64,000 bases of DNA from Erysipelotrichaceae bacterium (GCA_017441765.1 JAFRVK010000036.1:28170-92169); one strand, 5' to 3'; shown: positions 17,562 to 26,393, counted from the stretch's first letter. The notes: generated by a model not told the origin, from the letters alone. Translations and numbers: made by a program.

Positions 17562-17714
17562 TAATACTGCGCTCCACCGATTTCGGCGGTAAAGAAAAGG
17601 AGGAAACCGTGACTCGCGGGTCAGCATAGTGGAGACATGCTGAAAATGTTCCATATCTTAATGTCGGTATGGAATGAGGCAGGAAAGCGAAGGCCGAACT
17701 GCCAGAGTACATTT
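17562..17714 (+). ncRNA. structured 5' leader of the MsmX gene (unassigned)
   Basis: A -10-like TAATAC at 17562-17567 would start a transcript near 17574, about 140 bases before the MsmX start. That leader can form consecutive hairpins: CAGCAT/ATGCTG (about 17622-17642), TTCCATA/TATGGAA (loop TCTTAATGTCGG) and GGCAG/CTGCC just before the start. A strong AGGAGG at 17600-17605 faces a tiny GTG-initiated frame, not the main gene. I do not recognise a known riboswitch class. Structure and location suggest regulation of translation or transcription, but this is inferred. Confidence 0.4.
17609..17629 (+). CDS. possible six-codon leader peptide
   Basis: GTG ACT CGC GGG TCA GCA TAG follows an ideal Shine-Dalgarno (AAAAGGAGG, ending 17603) at good spacing, while the MsmX start 86 bases further on has no ribosome site. 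The arrangement looks like a leader peptide, but such a short frame may be chance. Confidence 0.25.
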   Translation: MTRGSA

Positions 17715-18920
17715 ATGTCAAGTATTACACTGAAAAACATCAAGAAGATCTATCCGATCACAGCTGAGGAAGTCAAATCCAACCGGAAAGCAGCCAAGAA
17801 GAGAAAAGTCGACACACCGGAACCGGATGACGGCTTTGTCCCGAATCTGCAGATCACCGATGAAGGCGTCGTTGCCGTTCAGGATTTCAACCTGGAAATC
17901 AAAGACAAGGAATTCGTCGTCCTGGTCGGCCCTTCCGGCTGCGGTAAGTCAACGACTTTGAGAATGATTGCCGGTCTGGAAGAAATCACCGATGGTGAAC
18001 TGTACATCGGCGATGTCTATTCGAATGTTATCGCACCACGTGACCGTAATATCGCGATGGTCTTCCAGAACTATTCATTGTATCCGCACATGACGGTCTA
18101 TGAAAACATGGCGTTCTCTCTGAAACTGGCAAAACTGCCAAAGGAAGAGATCGACAGGAAAGTCAAGGAAGCTGCACAGATCCTGGAGATCACCCAGATC
18201 CTCGACCGTCTCCCGAAAGCGTTGTCCGGCGGTCAGAGACAGCGTGTCGCTATCGGCCGCGCCATCGTCAGACAGCCTCAGGTCATCCTGATGGATGAAC
18301 CGTTATCCAACCTGGATGCCAAGCTGCGTGGACAGATGCGTTCCGAAATCATCAGATTGCGTCAGAAGATCGATACGACTTTCGTTTACGTCACCCATGA
18401 CCAGATCGAAGCTATGACTCTGGGCGATCGAATCGTTGTCATGAAAGATGGCTTCATCCAGCAGGTAGGTACGCCGCAGGAAGTCTTCAACCATCCGATC
18501 AACGTCTTTGTTGCCGGCTTCATCGGCACACCGCAGATCAACTTCTTCCACCATGTTCCTCTCACCAAGAAAGGTGACGACTACTATATCACGATCCAGG
18601 GCAGAGAGATCAAATTGGATGACAGATATCAGAAAGCATTAAGAGAAAAGAACGTGCCTGAAAAAGAAGTCATCGTCGGTGTCAGACCGGTCCATATCGA
18701 GAAAACGGAAGATGGTTTCACAGGCAAGATCGAAGTATCCGAAATGATGGGCTCCGAGGTACATCTGCACATCAACCTGAATGGCGATGATATCGTCGCG
18801 GTCATTCCTACTGCGAATCTGGATCTCGAGACCGTATCACTGGATAAAGATTTCACCTTCAACTTCAACCCGACATTGATCCATGTGTTCGATGCGGAAA
18901 CAGAAGAAAATCTGATCTAA
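17715..18920 (+). CDS. msmX: multiple-sugar ABC transporter ATPase (MsmX/UgpC type)
   Basis: 401 residues. Walker A is G-P-S-G-C-G-K-S-T, the signature L-S-G-G-Q-R-Q-R is followed by V-I-L-M-D-E-P-L-S-N-L-D-A-K-L-R, and a C-terminal TOBE-type regulatory region is present. The frame is open from an ATG at 17637, but family members start at a segment like S-S-I-T-L-K-N-I, matching the ATG at 17715. A lysine-rich insert (about 22-40) follows the first strand. No permease or binding-protein genes are near, as expected for a shared ATPase that energises several sugar importers. The unusual leader upstream may control its level. Confidence 0.88.
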   Translation: MSSITLKNIKKIYPITAEEVKSNRKAAKKRKVDTPEPDDGFVPNLQITDEGVVAVQDFNLEIKDKEFVVLVGPSGCGKSTTLRMIAGLEEITDGELYIGDVYSNVIAPRDRNIAMVFQNYSLYPHMTVYENMAFSLKLAKLPKEEIDRKVKEAAQILEITQILDRLPKALSGGQRQRVAIGRAIVRQPQVILMDEPLSNLDAKLRGQMRSEIIRLRQKIDTTFVYVTHDQIEAMTLGDRIVVMKDGFIQQVGTPQEVFNHPINVFVAGFIGTPQINFFHHVPLTKKGDDYYITIQGREIKLDDRYQKALREKNVPEKEVIVGVRPVHIEKTEDGFTGKIEVSEMMGSEVHLHINLNGDDIVAVIPTANLDLETVSLDKDFTFNFNPTLIHVFDAETEENLI

Positions 18921-18922
18921 AG

Positions 18923-18946
18923 AAAAAGGTCCGAAAGGACCTTTTT
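18923..18946 (+). terminator. intrinsic terminator after msmX
   Basis: AAAAAGGTCC and GGACCTTTTT with a GAAA loop. It lies only 12 bases before the next start, so readthrough into the esterase gene is possible. Confidence 0.8.
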
Positions 18947-18957
18947 AGAGGTAAAAC

Positions 18958-19920
18958 ATGTACGAGAATAATTATCTTGAATTAAAGAAAACTATCGAAG
19001 AAGATGCGGTCGTCATCAATATCTCAAGACATCGCAAACCGGATGGCTCGATGAACCGGGAACTGAATATGAATACCTGGAATGATGCGGTCAAACGCTT
19101 TGAGATCATTCCGTTGTGGCCGGAAAGAAAGACACCGAACTGGGATGATCGGGATCCGCTGCAGATCGAGCCGAATATCATCTTCATTCCGGCACAGAAT
19201 ACAGAGAAAAAGACAGGAACCATCATCGTTGCCTGCGGCGGAGGTTTCTCCACCAGAACGGGCTGCGAAGGCTTCAATGTGGCAGAATACTTTGCGACTA
19301 ACGGTTTCAATACAGCGATCCTGACCTACCGTCTGCAGCCATATGGAAGACAGGATGCCCTGGATGATATGCAGAGGGCGATCCGTCTGATCCGTTATAA
19401 GAAAGACGAATTGAATGTCACAGACAAGGTCGTATGCATGGGATTCTCTGCCGGAGGCATGCTTTCAGGGAATGCGGCAACTTTGTTCGATGAAGGAAAC
19501 AAGGATGCGGAAGATCCGATCGATCGGGAATCCTCAAGACCGGATGGCGCAGTCCTGGGCTATGGCGCATTCTGTTTTGCCGGACTGCCTGGAGGCTTCT
19601 TTGTCGATCCGTTCTCTAATCAGATCCGCAATCCGTTCTTTGCAAATAAGGAAGAACTCCTGCGTTTCTCTCCTGAGGTCAATATCTCAACAGACACGCC
19701 GCCATTCTTTATCTGGCAGACCAACAGCGACGACCCGCGCAATTCCTTTACGATGGGACAGGCACTGACTGCCAAAGGTATTCCATTTGAGATGCACCTG
19801 TATCCGGAAGGCGTTCATGGTCTGGCCATGGCGGATGGTCACAACGACCTGGCGATGGATATCCCTTCGGTTGCGACCTGGGCAAAGCTCTGCCTGGGTT
19901 GGCTGGAAAAGATACTGTAG
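18958..19920 (+). CDS. alpha/beta hydrolase, acetyl-esterase-like
   Basis: 320 residues with an oxyanion segment C-G-G-G-F at about 93-97 and nucleophile elbow G-F-S-A-G-G with Ser164; a C-terminal Y-P-E-G-V-H-G-L carries the likely catalytic histidine. This pattern fits the BD-FAE/acetyl-xylan-esterase-like group of sugar ester hydrolases. No signal peptide. It begins 37 bases after msmX and ends at its own terminator, adding a further esterase to this region's set. Confidence 0.8.
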   Translation: MYENNYLELKKTIEEDAVVINISRHRKPDGSMNRELNMNTWNDAVKRFEIIPLWPERKTPNWDDRDPLQIEPNIIFIPAQNTEKKTGTIIVACGGGFSTRTGCEGFNVAEYFATNGFNTAILTYRLQPYGRQDALDDMQRAIRLIRYKKDELNVTDKVVCMGFSAGGMLSGNAATLFDEGNKDAEDPIDRESSRPDGAVLGYGAFCFAGLPGGFFVDPFSNQIRNPFFANKEELLRFSPEVNISTDTPPFFIWQTNSDDPRNSFTMGQALTAKGIPFEMHLYPEGVHGLAMADGHNDLAMDIPSVATWAKLCLGWLEKIL

Positions 19921-19932
19921 TAAAATTACCTG

Positions 19933-19966
19933 AAACTGCCGCTCATATGAGTGGCAGTTTTTTTAT
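19933..19966 (+). terminator. intrinsic terminator
   Basis: AAACTGCC and GGCAGTTT flank a partly paired centre (CTCATATGAG) and run into seven Ts. Confidence 0.88.
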
Positions 19967-19978
19967 GTTCCTGATAAG

Positions 19979-20593
19979 ATGAAATCAATGATTAGAAACA
20001 TTATTTTCGATATGGGAAGGGTCCTGATTCAGTTCGATCCAGAATATTTCCTTGATAAAGAGAAGGTAACTGATTCGAAAGACAGAGAGATTCTGCTGAA
20101 AGAGGTCTTTCATTCGCCCTACTGGAAACAGATGGATGAAGGAAAACTGGATGAAACAGAGATGTATGAAAAGATCATAGACAAGATTCCAGATCATCTT
20201 CACGATGTCGCTGAACGGTTGCAGTTTCACTGGTGGGAACCGTTGTTACCTGTCGAAGGGATGAAAGAACTTGTCAGGGAACTGAAAAAGAAAGGCTATG
20301 GAATCTATCTGCTTTCCAATGCCAGTGTCAGTCAGAGGCATTACTGGCCTACTTTCAGCTGTTCAGATTGTTTCGATGGCGTCGTTGTTTCCGCATTTGA
20401 GAAATGCATCAAGCCAGATCCGAGAATCTATCAGATATTGCTGGAAAGATATGATCTTAAGCCGGAAGAATGCATCTTTATCGATGATGCGCCTGCCAAT
20501 ATCGAAGCGGCAGAACGTTTAGGCATCACAGGCCATCTTTTTATCAACGCGGATACACTCATTCAGTTTCTAAAGAAAGAAGGAGTCCTGTAA
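19979..20593 (+). CDS. HAD-superfamily phosphatase (YihX/HAD-IA-like)
   Basis: 204 residues with motif I F-D-M-G-R-V-L (the second aspartate position is Gly, as in the YihX-like branch), motif II L-S-N-A, the lysine near K-P-D-P-R-I-Y, and motif IV F-I-D-D-A-P-A-N. YihX-like members dephosphorylate sugar phosphates such as glucose 1-phosphate. That would suit a region with a glucose-1-phosphate-forming phosphorylase, but specificity is not readable here. Its stop overlaps the next start (TAATG). Confidence 0.8.
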   Translation: MKSMIRNIIFDMGRVLIQFDPEYFLDKEKVTDSKDREILLKEVFHSPYWKQMDEGKLDETEMYEKIIDKIPDHLHDVAERLQFHWWEPLLPVEGMKELVRELKKKGYGIYLLSNASVSQRHYWPTFSCSDCFDGVVVSAFEKCIKPDPRIYQILLERYDLKPEECIFIDDAPANIEAAERLGITGHLFINADTLIQFLKKEGVL

Positions 20594-20820
20594 TGGCAAA
20601 GTTCACTTTCATTATCGGCGTGATCACGCTGAGCCTGTGCATGCTGGTGTATGAACTGGAGCCTCTGTGGATCCTTCTGGATCTGCTTGGGGTCATCCTT
20701 GCTTTTATCGGATACAGAAAAGGAAACAAAGACTGTAAGGCAGGCCTGATCCTTTGCGGCATTGGTCTGTTGTTTTCGAGCAGTTTTCTTATTGTCATGT
20801 ATTTTGCAAGCCACAGATAA
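20593..20820 (+). CDS. small membrane protein, unknown
   Basis: 75 residues with a hydrophobic N-terminal helix and two more hydrophobic stretches separated by the basic segment G-Y-R-K-G-N-K-D-C-K. Its start overlaps the HAD phosphatase stop by one base and an AAGAAAGGAG ribosome site lies in the end of that gene, which supports real translation. I do not recognise a family. Confidence 0.6.
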   Translation: MAKFTFIIGVITLSLCMLVYELEPLWILLDLLGVILAFIGYRKGNKDCKAGLILCGIGLLFSSSFLIVMYFASHR

Positions 20821-20823
20821 AGA

Positions 20824-20841
20824 AAAACTCCTTGCGGAGTT
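20824..20841 (-). terminator. terminator for the minus-strand ABC operon
   Basis: AACTCC and GGAGTT with a 4-base loop; the minus strand continues TTTTCTTT. It is back to back with the plus-strand terminator. Confidence 0.7.
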
Positions 20842-20853
20842 CTTCATTTAAGG

Positions 20854-20875
20854 GAAGGTTCATCCTTCTTTTTTT
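20854..20875 (+). terminator. terminator for the HAD/small-protein unit
   Basis: GAAGG (20854-20858) and CCTTC (20864-20868) followed by seven Ts. Confidence 0.7.
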
Positions 20876-22799
20876 ATTCCAGTTCGAATGCACCGGTATA
20901 GAGCTGATAGTAGGTACCCTTCTGTTCCAGAAGTTGTTCATGTGTACCGCGCTCGATGATGTGGCCATGATCCAGTACCATGATCGCATCGGCATCCCTG
21001 ACTGTCGACAGACGGTGCGCAATGACAAAGACCGTTCTTCCTTTCATCAGGTTGTCCATACCCTTCTGAACCAGAGCCTCGGTCCTGGTATCGATCGAAG
21101 AAGTCGCTTCATCCAGGATCATGACCGGCGGATCAGCAACCGCTGCCCTGGCGATACTCAACAGCTGACGCTGTCCCTGTGACAGCTGCGAACCGTTTCC
21201 TGTCAGCGTCGTCTGGTAGCCATCCGGCAGTCTCGTGATGAAATCATGAGCGTTCGCCAGTTTTGCTGCTTCGATGCATTCCGCATCGGTCGCATCCAGT
21301 TTGCCGTAACGGATATTATCCATGACCGTTCCTGTGAACAGGTTGACATCCTGCAGGACCATGCCCAAAGATCTTCTTAGATCCGGCTTCTTGATCTTGT
21401 TGATATTGATGCCGTCATAACGGATCTTGCCATCCGGAATGTCATAGAAACGGTTGATCAGGTTGGTGATCGTCGTCTTGCCTGCGCCGGTCGCGCCGAC
21501 AAAGGCGATTTTCTGACCCGGATGGGCATAAAGTGATACATCGAAGAGGACCTGCTTGTCAGGTACGTAGGCGAAGTCCACATCGACCATTTCGATATCA
21601 CCTTTCAGTTCGACATAAGTCGTGGAATGGTCGCTCTGGGCGTGGTAGTGTTTCCAGGCCCATTTTTCGGTATAGTCTTCCGTTTCGTGAATCGTTCCAT
21701 CCTCATCGATGTAGCATCTTACAAGCGTGACATAGCCGTCATCCTTTTCTGATTCTTCATCGATCAGCGCAAAGACACGGTCACTTCCGGCCAAAGCCAT
21801 AGCTACCGTTGACACCTGCATGGAAGTCTGGGAAACGGTATGCGACAGCTGTCTTGAAAGCGACAGGAACGAAACGATGACGCCAATGCTGATTGAACTG
21901 AGTCCGGTCAGCGACAGGTTCGGCACATTCGCCACTACCAGCAGACCACCTACCACCGCCAGCAGCACATACATGATATTGCCCACATTGCCAAGGATAG
22001 GCATCAGGGCATTTGCGTTGGAGTTGGCTTTATTGGAATCTTCAAACAGACGTTCGTTGACTTCATCGAATTTCTTCTTGGCTTCTTCTTCATGGGTAAA
22101 GACTTTGACGACTTTCATGCCTTCCATCATTTCTTCGATGAAACCTTCTTCTTCCGCCAAAGATTTCTGCTGTGCCGTCATATATCTGGCAGAACGTCCG
22201 CCGAATTTTCCGGTGATCTTGAACATGATGAAGATCACCGCGACGACAACGATGGACAGCCAGATGCTGTAACGGATCATCGAGAAGAAAACGGTCGTGA
22301 TCGACATGATGGATTGGAAGAGATTCGGAATGCTCTGCCCTACCAGCATTCTTATGGTTCCGACGTCGTTGGTATAGGTAGACATGATCTCGCCATGCTG
22401 ATGGGAATCGAAATAACGGATCGGCAGAGTCTCCATATTGTCGAACATGTCATCTCTTAAGGATTTGATCGTACCCTGTCCGACGACAGCCATGATTCTT
22501 GGATAGATCGTCGAGCCGATGATGCCCAGGACATCGAATGTGACCATGATCGTAATGATACGCATGAGACCCGAATAAACGCTGTCCAAACCGTTGGCGA
22601 TACCCGGGAGGATCACATCATCGATCAGCTGAGCCATGAAGGCATTGACGATGACATTCGATACTGCTGCAATAACGATGCAGATCAGTACGACGATAAA
22701 GTGCAGAGAATAACGTTTAAACACATACGCAAGCAGACGCTTGAGCGATTTCATATCGATCTTCTTGTTTGTGACATATCTGGCTGGTCTCGGTGGCAT
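20874..22799 (-). CDS. ABC exporter half, BmrD-like subunit with catalytic Walker B
   Basis: 641 residues with six membrane helices and a C-terminal ATPase: Walker A G-A-T-G-A-G-K-T-T, Walker B I-L-D-E-A-T-S-S-I-D, and H-loop A-H-R-L-S-T-V are intact, but the signature is L-S-Q-G-Q. A roughly 45-residue insert sits between the membrane and ATPase domains. These traits match the larger subunit of asymmetric heterodimeric exporters such as BmrCD and TM287/288. A GGAGGAG site precedes it two bases after the partner's stop. Multidrug or lipid export is likely. Confidence 0.9.
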   Translation of the reverse strand: MPPRPARYVTNKKIDMKSLKRLLAYVFKRYSLHFIVVLICIVIAAVSNVIVNAFMAQLIDDVILPGIANGLDSVYSGLMRIITIMVTFDVLGIIGSTIYPRIMAVVGQGTIKSLRDDMFDNMETLPIRYFDSHQHGEIMSTYTNDVGTIRMLVGQSIPNLFQSIMSITTVFFSMIRYSIWLSIVVVAVIFIMFKITGKFGGRSARYMTAQQKSLAEEEGFIEEMMEGMKVVKVFTHEEEAKKKFDEVNERLFEDSNKANSNANALMPILGNVGNIMYVLLAVVGGLLVVANVPNLSLTGLSSISIGVIVSFLSLSRQLSHTVSQTSMQVSTVAMALAGSDRVFALIDEESEKDDGYVTLVRCYIDEDGTIHETEDYTEKWAWKHYHAQSDHSTTYVELKGDIEMVDVDFAYVPDKQVLFDVSLYAHPGQKIAFVGATGAGKTTITNLINRFYDIPDGKIRYDGININKIKKPDLRRSLGMVLQDVNLFTGTVMDNIRYGKLDATDAECIEAAKLANAHDFITRLPDGYQTTLTGNGSQLSQGQRQLLSIARAAVADPPVMILDEATSSIDTRTEALVQKGMDNLMKGRTVFVIAHRLSTVRDADAIMVLDHGHIIERGTHEQLLEQKGTYYQLYTGAFELE

Positions 22800-22800
22800 C

Positions 22801-24537
22801 TTAGTTCTCCTCCTTTCCTTTGGTCTGGGAATCGTAGATTTCTTTATAGATTCCTCCTTGTTTCATCAGTTCTTCATGATTGCCTTTTTCAACGATCCTG
22901 CCTCCATCCATGACGATGATCAGGTCGCTGTCTTCCACGGAAGAGACACGCTGGGCGATGATGATTTTGGTGGTTTCCGGGATATATTCTTTAAAGCCTT
23001 TGCGGATCAATGCGTCCGTCTTGGTGTCGACCGCACTGGTCGAGTCATCCAGGATCAGGACTTTCGGTCTCTTTAATAACGCTCTGGCGATACACAGTCT
23101 CTGTTTCTGTCCGCCGGAGACATTGGTTCCTCCCTGTGTCAGCATGGTGTCGTATTTCTCCGGCATCTGTTCGATGAATTCTTCAGCCTGAGCCAGTCTG
23201 CAGGCTTCCATGATTTCTTCGTCTGTCGCCTCTTTGTTGCCCCAGCGCAGGTTCTCTTTGATCGTACCTGAGAACAGCACGTTCTTCTGCAGAACCACGG
23301 AAACGGCATCTCTGAGGGTCTTGAGGTTATAATCCCTGACATCGACACCTCCGACGTAGACCGCACCTTCCGTGACATCATACAATCGGGAAATCAGCTG
23401 GATCAGCGTGGTCTTTGAGGAACCCGTCGAGCCCAGGATACCTACCGTCTGACCGGACTTGATGTCGAGATCGATATCCGACAAAGCTGCCAAATGACTG
23501 GTGGAGCTGTAACGGAACGATACATGATCGAAAAGGATGCTTCCGTCTTTGACTTCTTTGACACCATTTGGAGGCGATACCAGCTGGGATTCATGGGTCA
23601 GCACTTCACAGATACGGGTCGCCGCTTCCTGCGAGAATGCCATCTGGATGAACACCATCGAAAACATCATCATGGATGTCAGGATCTGCACGCCGTAGCT
23701 GATCAAAGAAGACAGCTCTCCGGTCGTCAGTTCCGTTGCAGCCGTTCTGATGATCGTCAATGCGCCAAGGTAACAGATCAGTTCCTTTGCGAGCTTGATG
23801 CAGAATAACTGGATCGGGTTGTTCCAGGCAAGGACTTTTTCAGCTTTTACAAAATCGCTTCTGACTTCTTCGGATGCCTGATTGAATTTCTTGATTTCAT
23901 AGTCTTCTCTGACAAAGGATTTGACGACACGGATTCCCGCCACGTTCTCCTGCACGGAATTGTTCAAAGCATCGTAACGCTTGAAGATGCGACGGAAGAT
24001 CGGATGCGAGATCTTGAAAATCAAAACGAGACCGACACCCAGGATCGGTACAATACCTAAAAAGATCAGTGACATCCTGTGGTTGATACGGAAAGCCATG
24101 ATGATGGAGAAGATCAGCATCAGTGGTGTTCTGACCGCCATCCGTATCATCATCTGGAAGGCCATCTGGATCTGCGAAATGTCATTGGTCATACGGGTGA
24201 CCAGAGAAGAGGAAGAGAAATAATCGATGTCCGCAAAGTCGAATTCCTGGACCTTGTAGAACATGTCTCTTCTCAGATTCTTCGCAAAACCGGTGGAAGC
24301 TTTCGCTCCGAAACGGGCGGAATTGGCACCGCACCACAGCGATACCAGAGCCAGTACCAGCAGGAACGATCCATACTTCAGAACCGGTTCCAGACTTTCG
24401 GTATTCATCTGGTCGATCAGCATCGCCATGACCGCCGGAATGAGGCATTCCATTGCCACCTCTCCCAGCATGAATAACGGCGTCAGGATCGTTTCCTTCT
24501 TGTATTCGCCTATCTTATCAATCAGTATTTTCAGCAT
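22801..24537 (-). CDS. ABC exporter half, BmrC-like subunit with degenerate ATP site
   Basis: 578 residues, membrane domain followed by an ATPase whose site is degenerate: Walker B ends L-I-L-D-D-S (Asp instead of the catalytic Glu), the H-loop reads A-Q-R-V-S-S-V (Gln for His), and Walker A is G-S-T-G-S-S-K-T-T with Ser where Gly is usual. The signature V-S-G-G-Q is canonical and would serve the partner's intact site. This complementarity shows that it works as a heterodimer with the downstream 641-residue subunit. Its ATG overlaps the MarR gene's end. Confidence 0.9.
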   Translation of the reverse strand: MLKILIDKIGEYKKETILTPLFMLGEVAMECLIPAVMAMLIDQMNTESLEPVLKYGSFLLVLALVSLWCGANSARFGAKASTGFAKNLRRDMFYKVQEFDFADIDYFSSSSLVTRMTNDISQIQMAFQMMIRMAVRTPLMLIFSIIMAFRINHRMSLIFLGIVPILGVGLVLIFKISHPIFRRIFKRYDALNNSVQENVAGIRVVKSFVREDYEIKKFNQASEEVRSDFVKAEKVLAWNNPIQLFCIKLAKELICYLGALTIIRTAATELTTGELSSLISYGVQILTSMMMFSMVFIQMAFSQEAATRICEVLTHESQLVSPPNGVKEVKDGSILFDHVSFRYSSTSHLAALSDIDLDIKSGQTVGILGSTGSSKTTLIQLISRLYDVTEGAVYVGGVDVRDYNLKTLRDAVSVVLQKNVLFSGTIKENLRWGNKEATDEEIMEACRLAQAEEFIEQMPEKYDTMLTQGGTNVSGGQKQRLCIARALLKRPKVLILDDSTSAVDTKTDALIRKGFKEYIPETTKIIIAQRVSSVEDSDLIIVMDGGRIVEKGNHEELMKQGGIYKEIYDSQTKGKEEN

Positions 24538-24968
24538 GTTTCTACCTCACTTATATTCTTATATACTCTATCTAACAGATCCGTCAGGATCTCTTTTTCT
24601 TCCTTGCTCAAACCTTTCAGCATCGCTTTCTCGTTGTCCTCACGGATCTGCCGCATCTCTTTGCCGAAGGCTCTGGCCTGTTCCGTAAGTTCCACGATCT
24701 TGTAACGTTTATCCTCTTCATCGGTATAGGTCCTGACGAATTCGTTAGCTTCCAGCCGCTGGATCAGACCCACCATTGTCGGATGCGAGACCCGCATCAG
24801 ATCCTGGAGCTTCTTCTGGGAAAGCTTCCCGTCATTGATCGCCAGCAGGAATAAAACCTGGGACTGCGAGAAGGTCAGCTTGTAGCGGTTCATTCCGATA
24901 TCGATCTTCGCTTTGGTCTTATTATCGATCCTGTGGATCAGCATGCCGATATTGTTTACCTTTTCCAT
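24531..24968 (-). CDS. MarR-family repressor
   Basis: 145 residues from the ATG at 24968, which has GGAGGG three bases upstream; the further upstream start at 24989 lies inside the operator and was rejected. The winged helix spans about 30-100 with K-L-S-Q-K-K-L and the wing D-E-E-D-K-R-Y-K. It is the first gene of an operon with both ABC exporter halves, so it should repress them and itself until a ligand binds. Two adjoining palindromes upstream are its likely binding sites. Confidence 0.9.
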   Translation of the reverse strand: MEKVNNIGMLIHRIDNKTKAKIDIGMNRYKLTFSQSQVLFLLAINDGKLSQKKLQDLMRVSHPTMVGLIQRLEANEFVRTYTDEEDKRYKIVELTEQARAFGKEMRQIREDNEKAMLKGLSKEEKEILTDLLDRVYKNISEVETC

Positions 24969-24981
24969 GGACCCTCCTTTC

Positions 24982-25016
24982 TGTAGCATACTACATGTAG
25001 CACGCTACATATTATA
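24982..25016 (-). promoter_or_regulatory. double MarR operator and -10 element
   Basis: Two abutting palindromes, TGTAGCATACTACA (24982-24995) and TGTAGCACGCTACA (24996-25009), lie directly downstream of a TATAAT on the minus strand (25011-25016). Occupancy would block initiation of the MarR-ABC operon. Confidence 0.75.
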
Positions 25017-25062
25017 ACACGTTTTCTTTTGCGATAGATATAATTTTGTACACTCCGTTTTC

Positions 25063-25084
25063 TAAAAAAGCTCTTTCGAGCTTT
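25063..25084 (-). terminator. intrinsic terminator
   Basis: AAAGCTC (25067-25073) and GAGCTTT (25078-25084); the minus strand continues in Ts. Confidence 0.85.
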
Positions 25085-25087
25085 GTC

Positions 25088-26374
25088 TCATTTGTATTCG
25101 TATTTGATTCTGACTTCCTGAATCTTCAGCGACCAGCGTCCCCATCCGCGTCCGTAGCCATAACCTGCCAGAAGCGTATCCTTGCTGGTGATGTGTCCAT
25201 CCAGGCCTTTGCTGATACCGAGATTGTGGGCATAGTCCATAACGTTGGTCTTGACGGTCTCTGCCTTTGTATAGTCCGTTCCATCTTTCGACAGGTAGAC
25301 GATGATCCGTGAACTCTCGGTCATGCGATATTCGATCGAAAAAGCCAGAAAGACATCCAGATCTTCCACATAGACCACATCCAGAGAATCCTGGTGTTCA
25401 CGTGGACAGACAGGCCCTTCGAATCGCAAGGTGGCAGGCCAGTCCTCTACCAGATCCGCTCTGGCCAGCGCTTCATAGCCGCCGTTGATATCAAAATAAG
25501 TATAATACACCAGCAGTTCTTCATCCTTGATGACGAAGCTGACTTCACCGATCCCCCAGCCATCCGGATCTCCTTCGTAAGCGATCAGCGGTTCAGGATC
25601 ATCGGACCAGCCTGTGCCATCCCATTTCTCGAACGGTCCATCCGGATTCTTGCTGCGGCAGACAAAAGCGGAATTGTTGTAGCCTTTCCTTCCGGCATCT
25701 GCCGTTGCGGTATAGGCAAGATAGTAGTAGCCATTGAAATAGGTGATACCAGGATCACAGACGGAACAGCGGTCTTTGGAACCTTTGGTCGGTTTTAGGA
25801 CCGTCTTCTCGCTGGACCAGCTGATCCCATCCTCGCTGTGCCGGTAGGTGATATAATCCCATTCCGTGGAATTGTTCCCCGGAGAAGCGAACCAGGCGTC
25901 CAAGGAACCGTCTTTGTTCCGGACGATCGAAGGGCCATAGCGATAGCCTCCATGATCCGAAGTATAGAAGATCGTCACACCCTCATCCGGTACATCGACT
26001 TTCAGCGTCAGGTTTTTCTTTTTCTGGTTTTCTTTGATATAGGTATCCAGATCAAAGACTTCTTTTTCTTTGATCGTAATGATCAGCGGTTCTCCCTTGC
26101 TGATGCGATGATGAGCCAAGGTGATGAATAGAACCAGGCCTATGACAATGATGCAACCCAATACAAAATAAGACTTCTGTTTCTTGGAAGATTCCTGTTT
26201 CTTCAGGGCTTCCTGCCTGTTGACTGGCTTCTGCTTATTCGAAGATTTCTTCGTATCCGAAGAGCTCTGTTTATTTACAGTTTTCTGTTTCTTGACCGTT
26301 TCCTGTTTTTTTGAAGACTTCTGTTTGTTTGCGGACTTCTGTGCATTCGAAGACTTCTTTTTCTTTGAACTCAT
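25088..26374 (-). CDS. membrane-anchored beta-propeller protein (GH43/sialidase-like) with repetitive basic tail
   Basis: 428 residues. Residues 1-68 are almost only Lys, Ser, Gln, Asn and Thr, with repeats of the type N-K-Q-K-S and K-K-Q-E-S. One membrane helix (about 69-87) follows, and the rest is an extracytoplasmic propeller with motifs such as Y-G-P-S-I-V, D-P-G-I-T-Y-F-N-G-Y-Y-Y-L-A-Y and Y-L-S-K-D-G-T, like five-bladed GH43/GH32-type glycosidases. Type II orientation is inferred. Catalytic residues could not be assigned, so it may bind or cleave glycans. Confidence 0.65.
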   Translation of the reverse strand: MSSKKKKSSNAQKSANKQKSSKKQETVKKQKTVNKQSSSDTKKSSNKQKPVNRQEALKKQESSKKQKSYFVLGCIIVIGLVLFITLAHHRISKGEPLIITIKEKEVFDLDTYIKENQKKKNLTLKVDVPDEGVTIFYTSDHGGYRYGPSIVRNKDGSLDAWFASPGNNSTEWDYITYRHSEDGISWSSEKTVLKPTKGSKDRCSVCDPGITYFNGYYYLAYTATADAGRKGYNNSAFVCRSKNPDGPFEKWDGTGWSDDPEPLIAYEGDPDGWGIGEVSFVIKDEELLVYYTYFDINGGYEALARADLVEDWPATLRFEGPVCPREHQDSLDVVYVEDLDVFLAFSIEYRMTESSRIIVYLSKDGTDYTKAETVKTNVMDYAHNLGISKGLDGHITSKDTLLAGYGYGRGWGRWSLKIQEVRIKYEYK

Positions 26375-26393
26375 AATTCTATCTTAACAGGAA

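Noticed and set aside
17637..17714. 26-residue N-terminal extension of MsmX
   Set aside because: Family members begin at the first beta-strand; the region forms hairpins and its ATG is too near a weak ribosome site.
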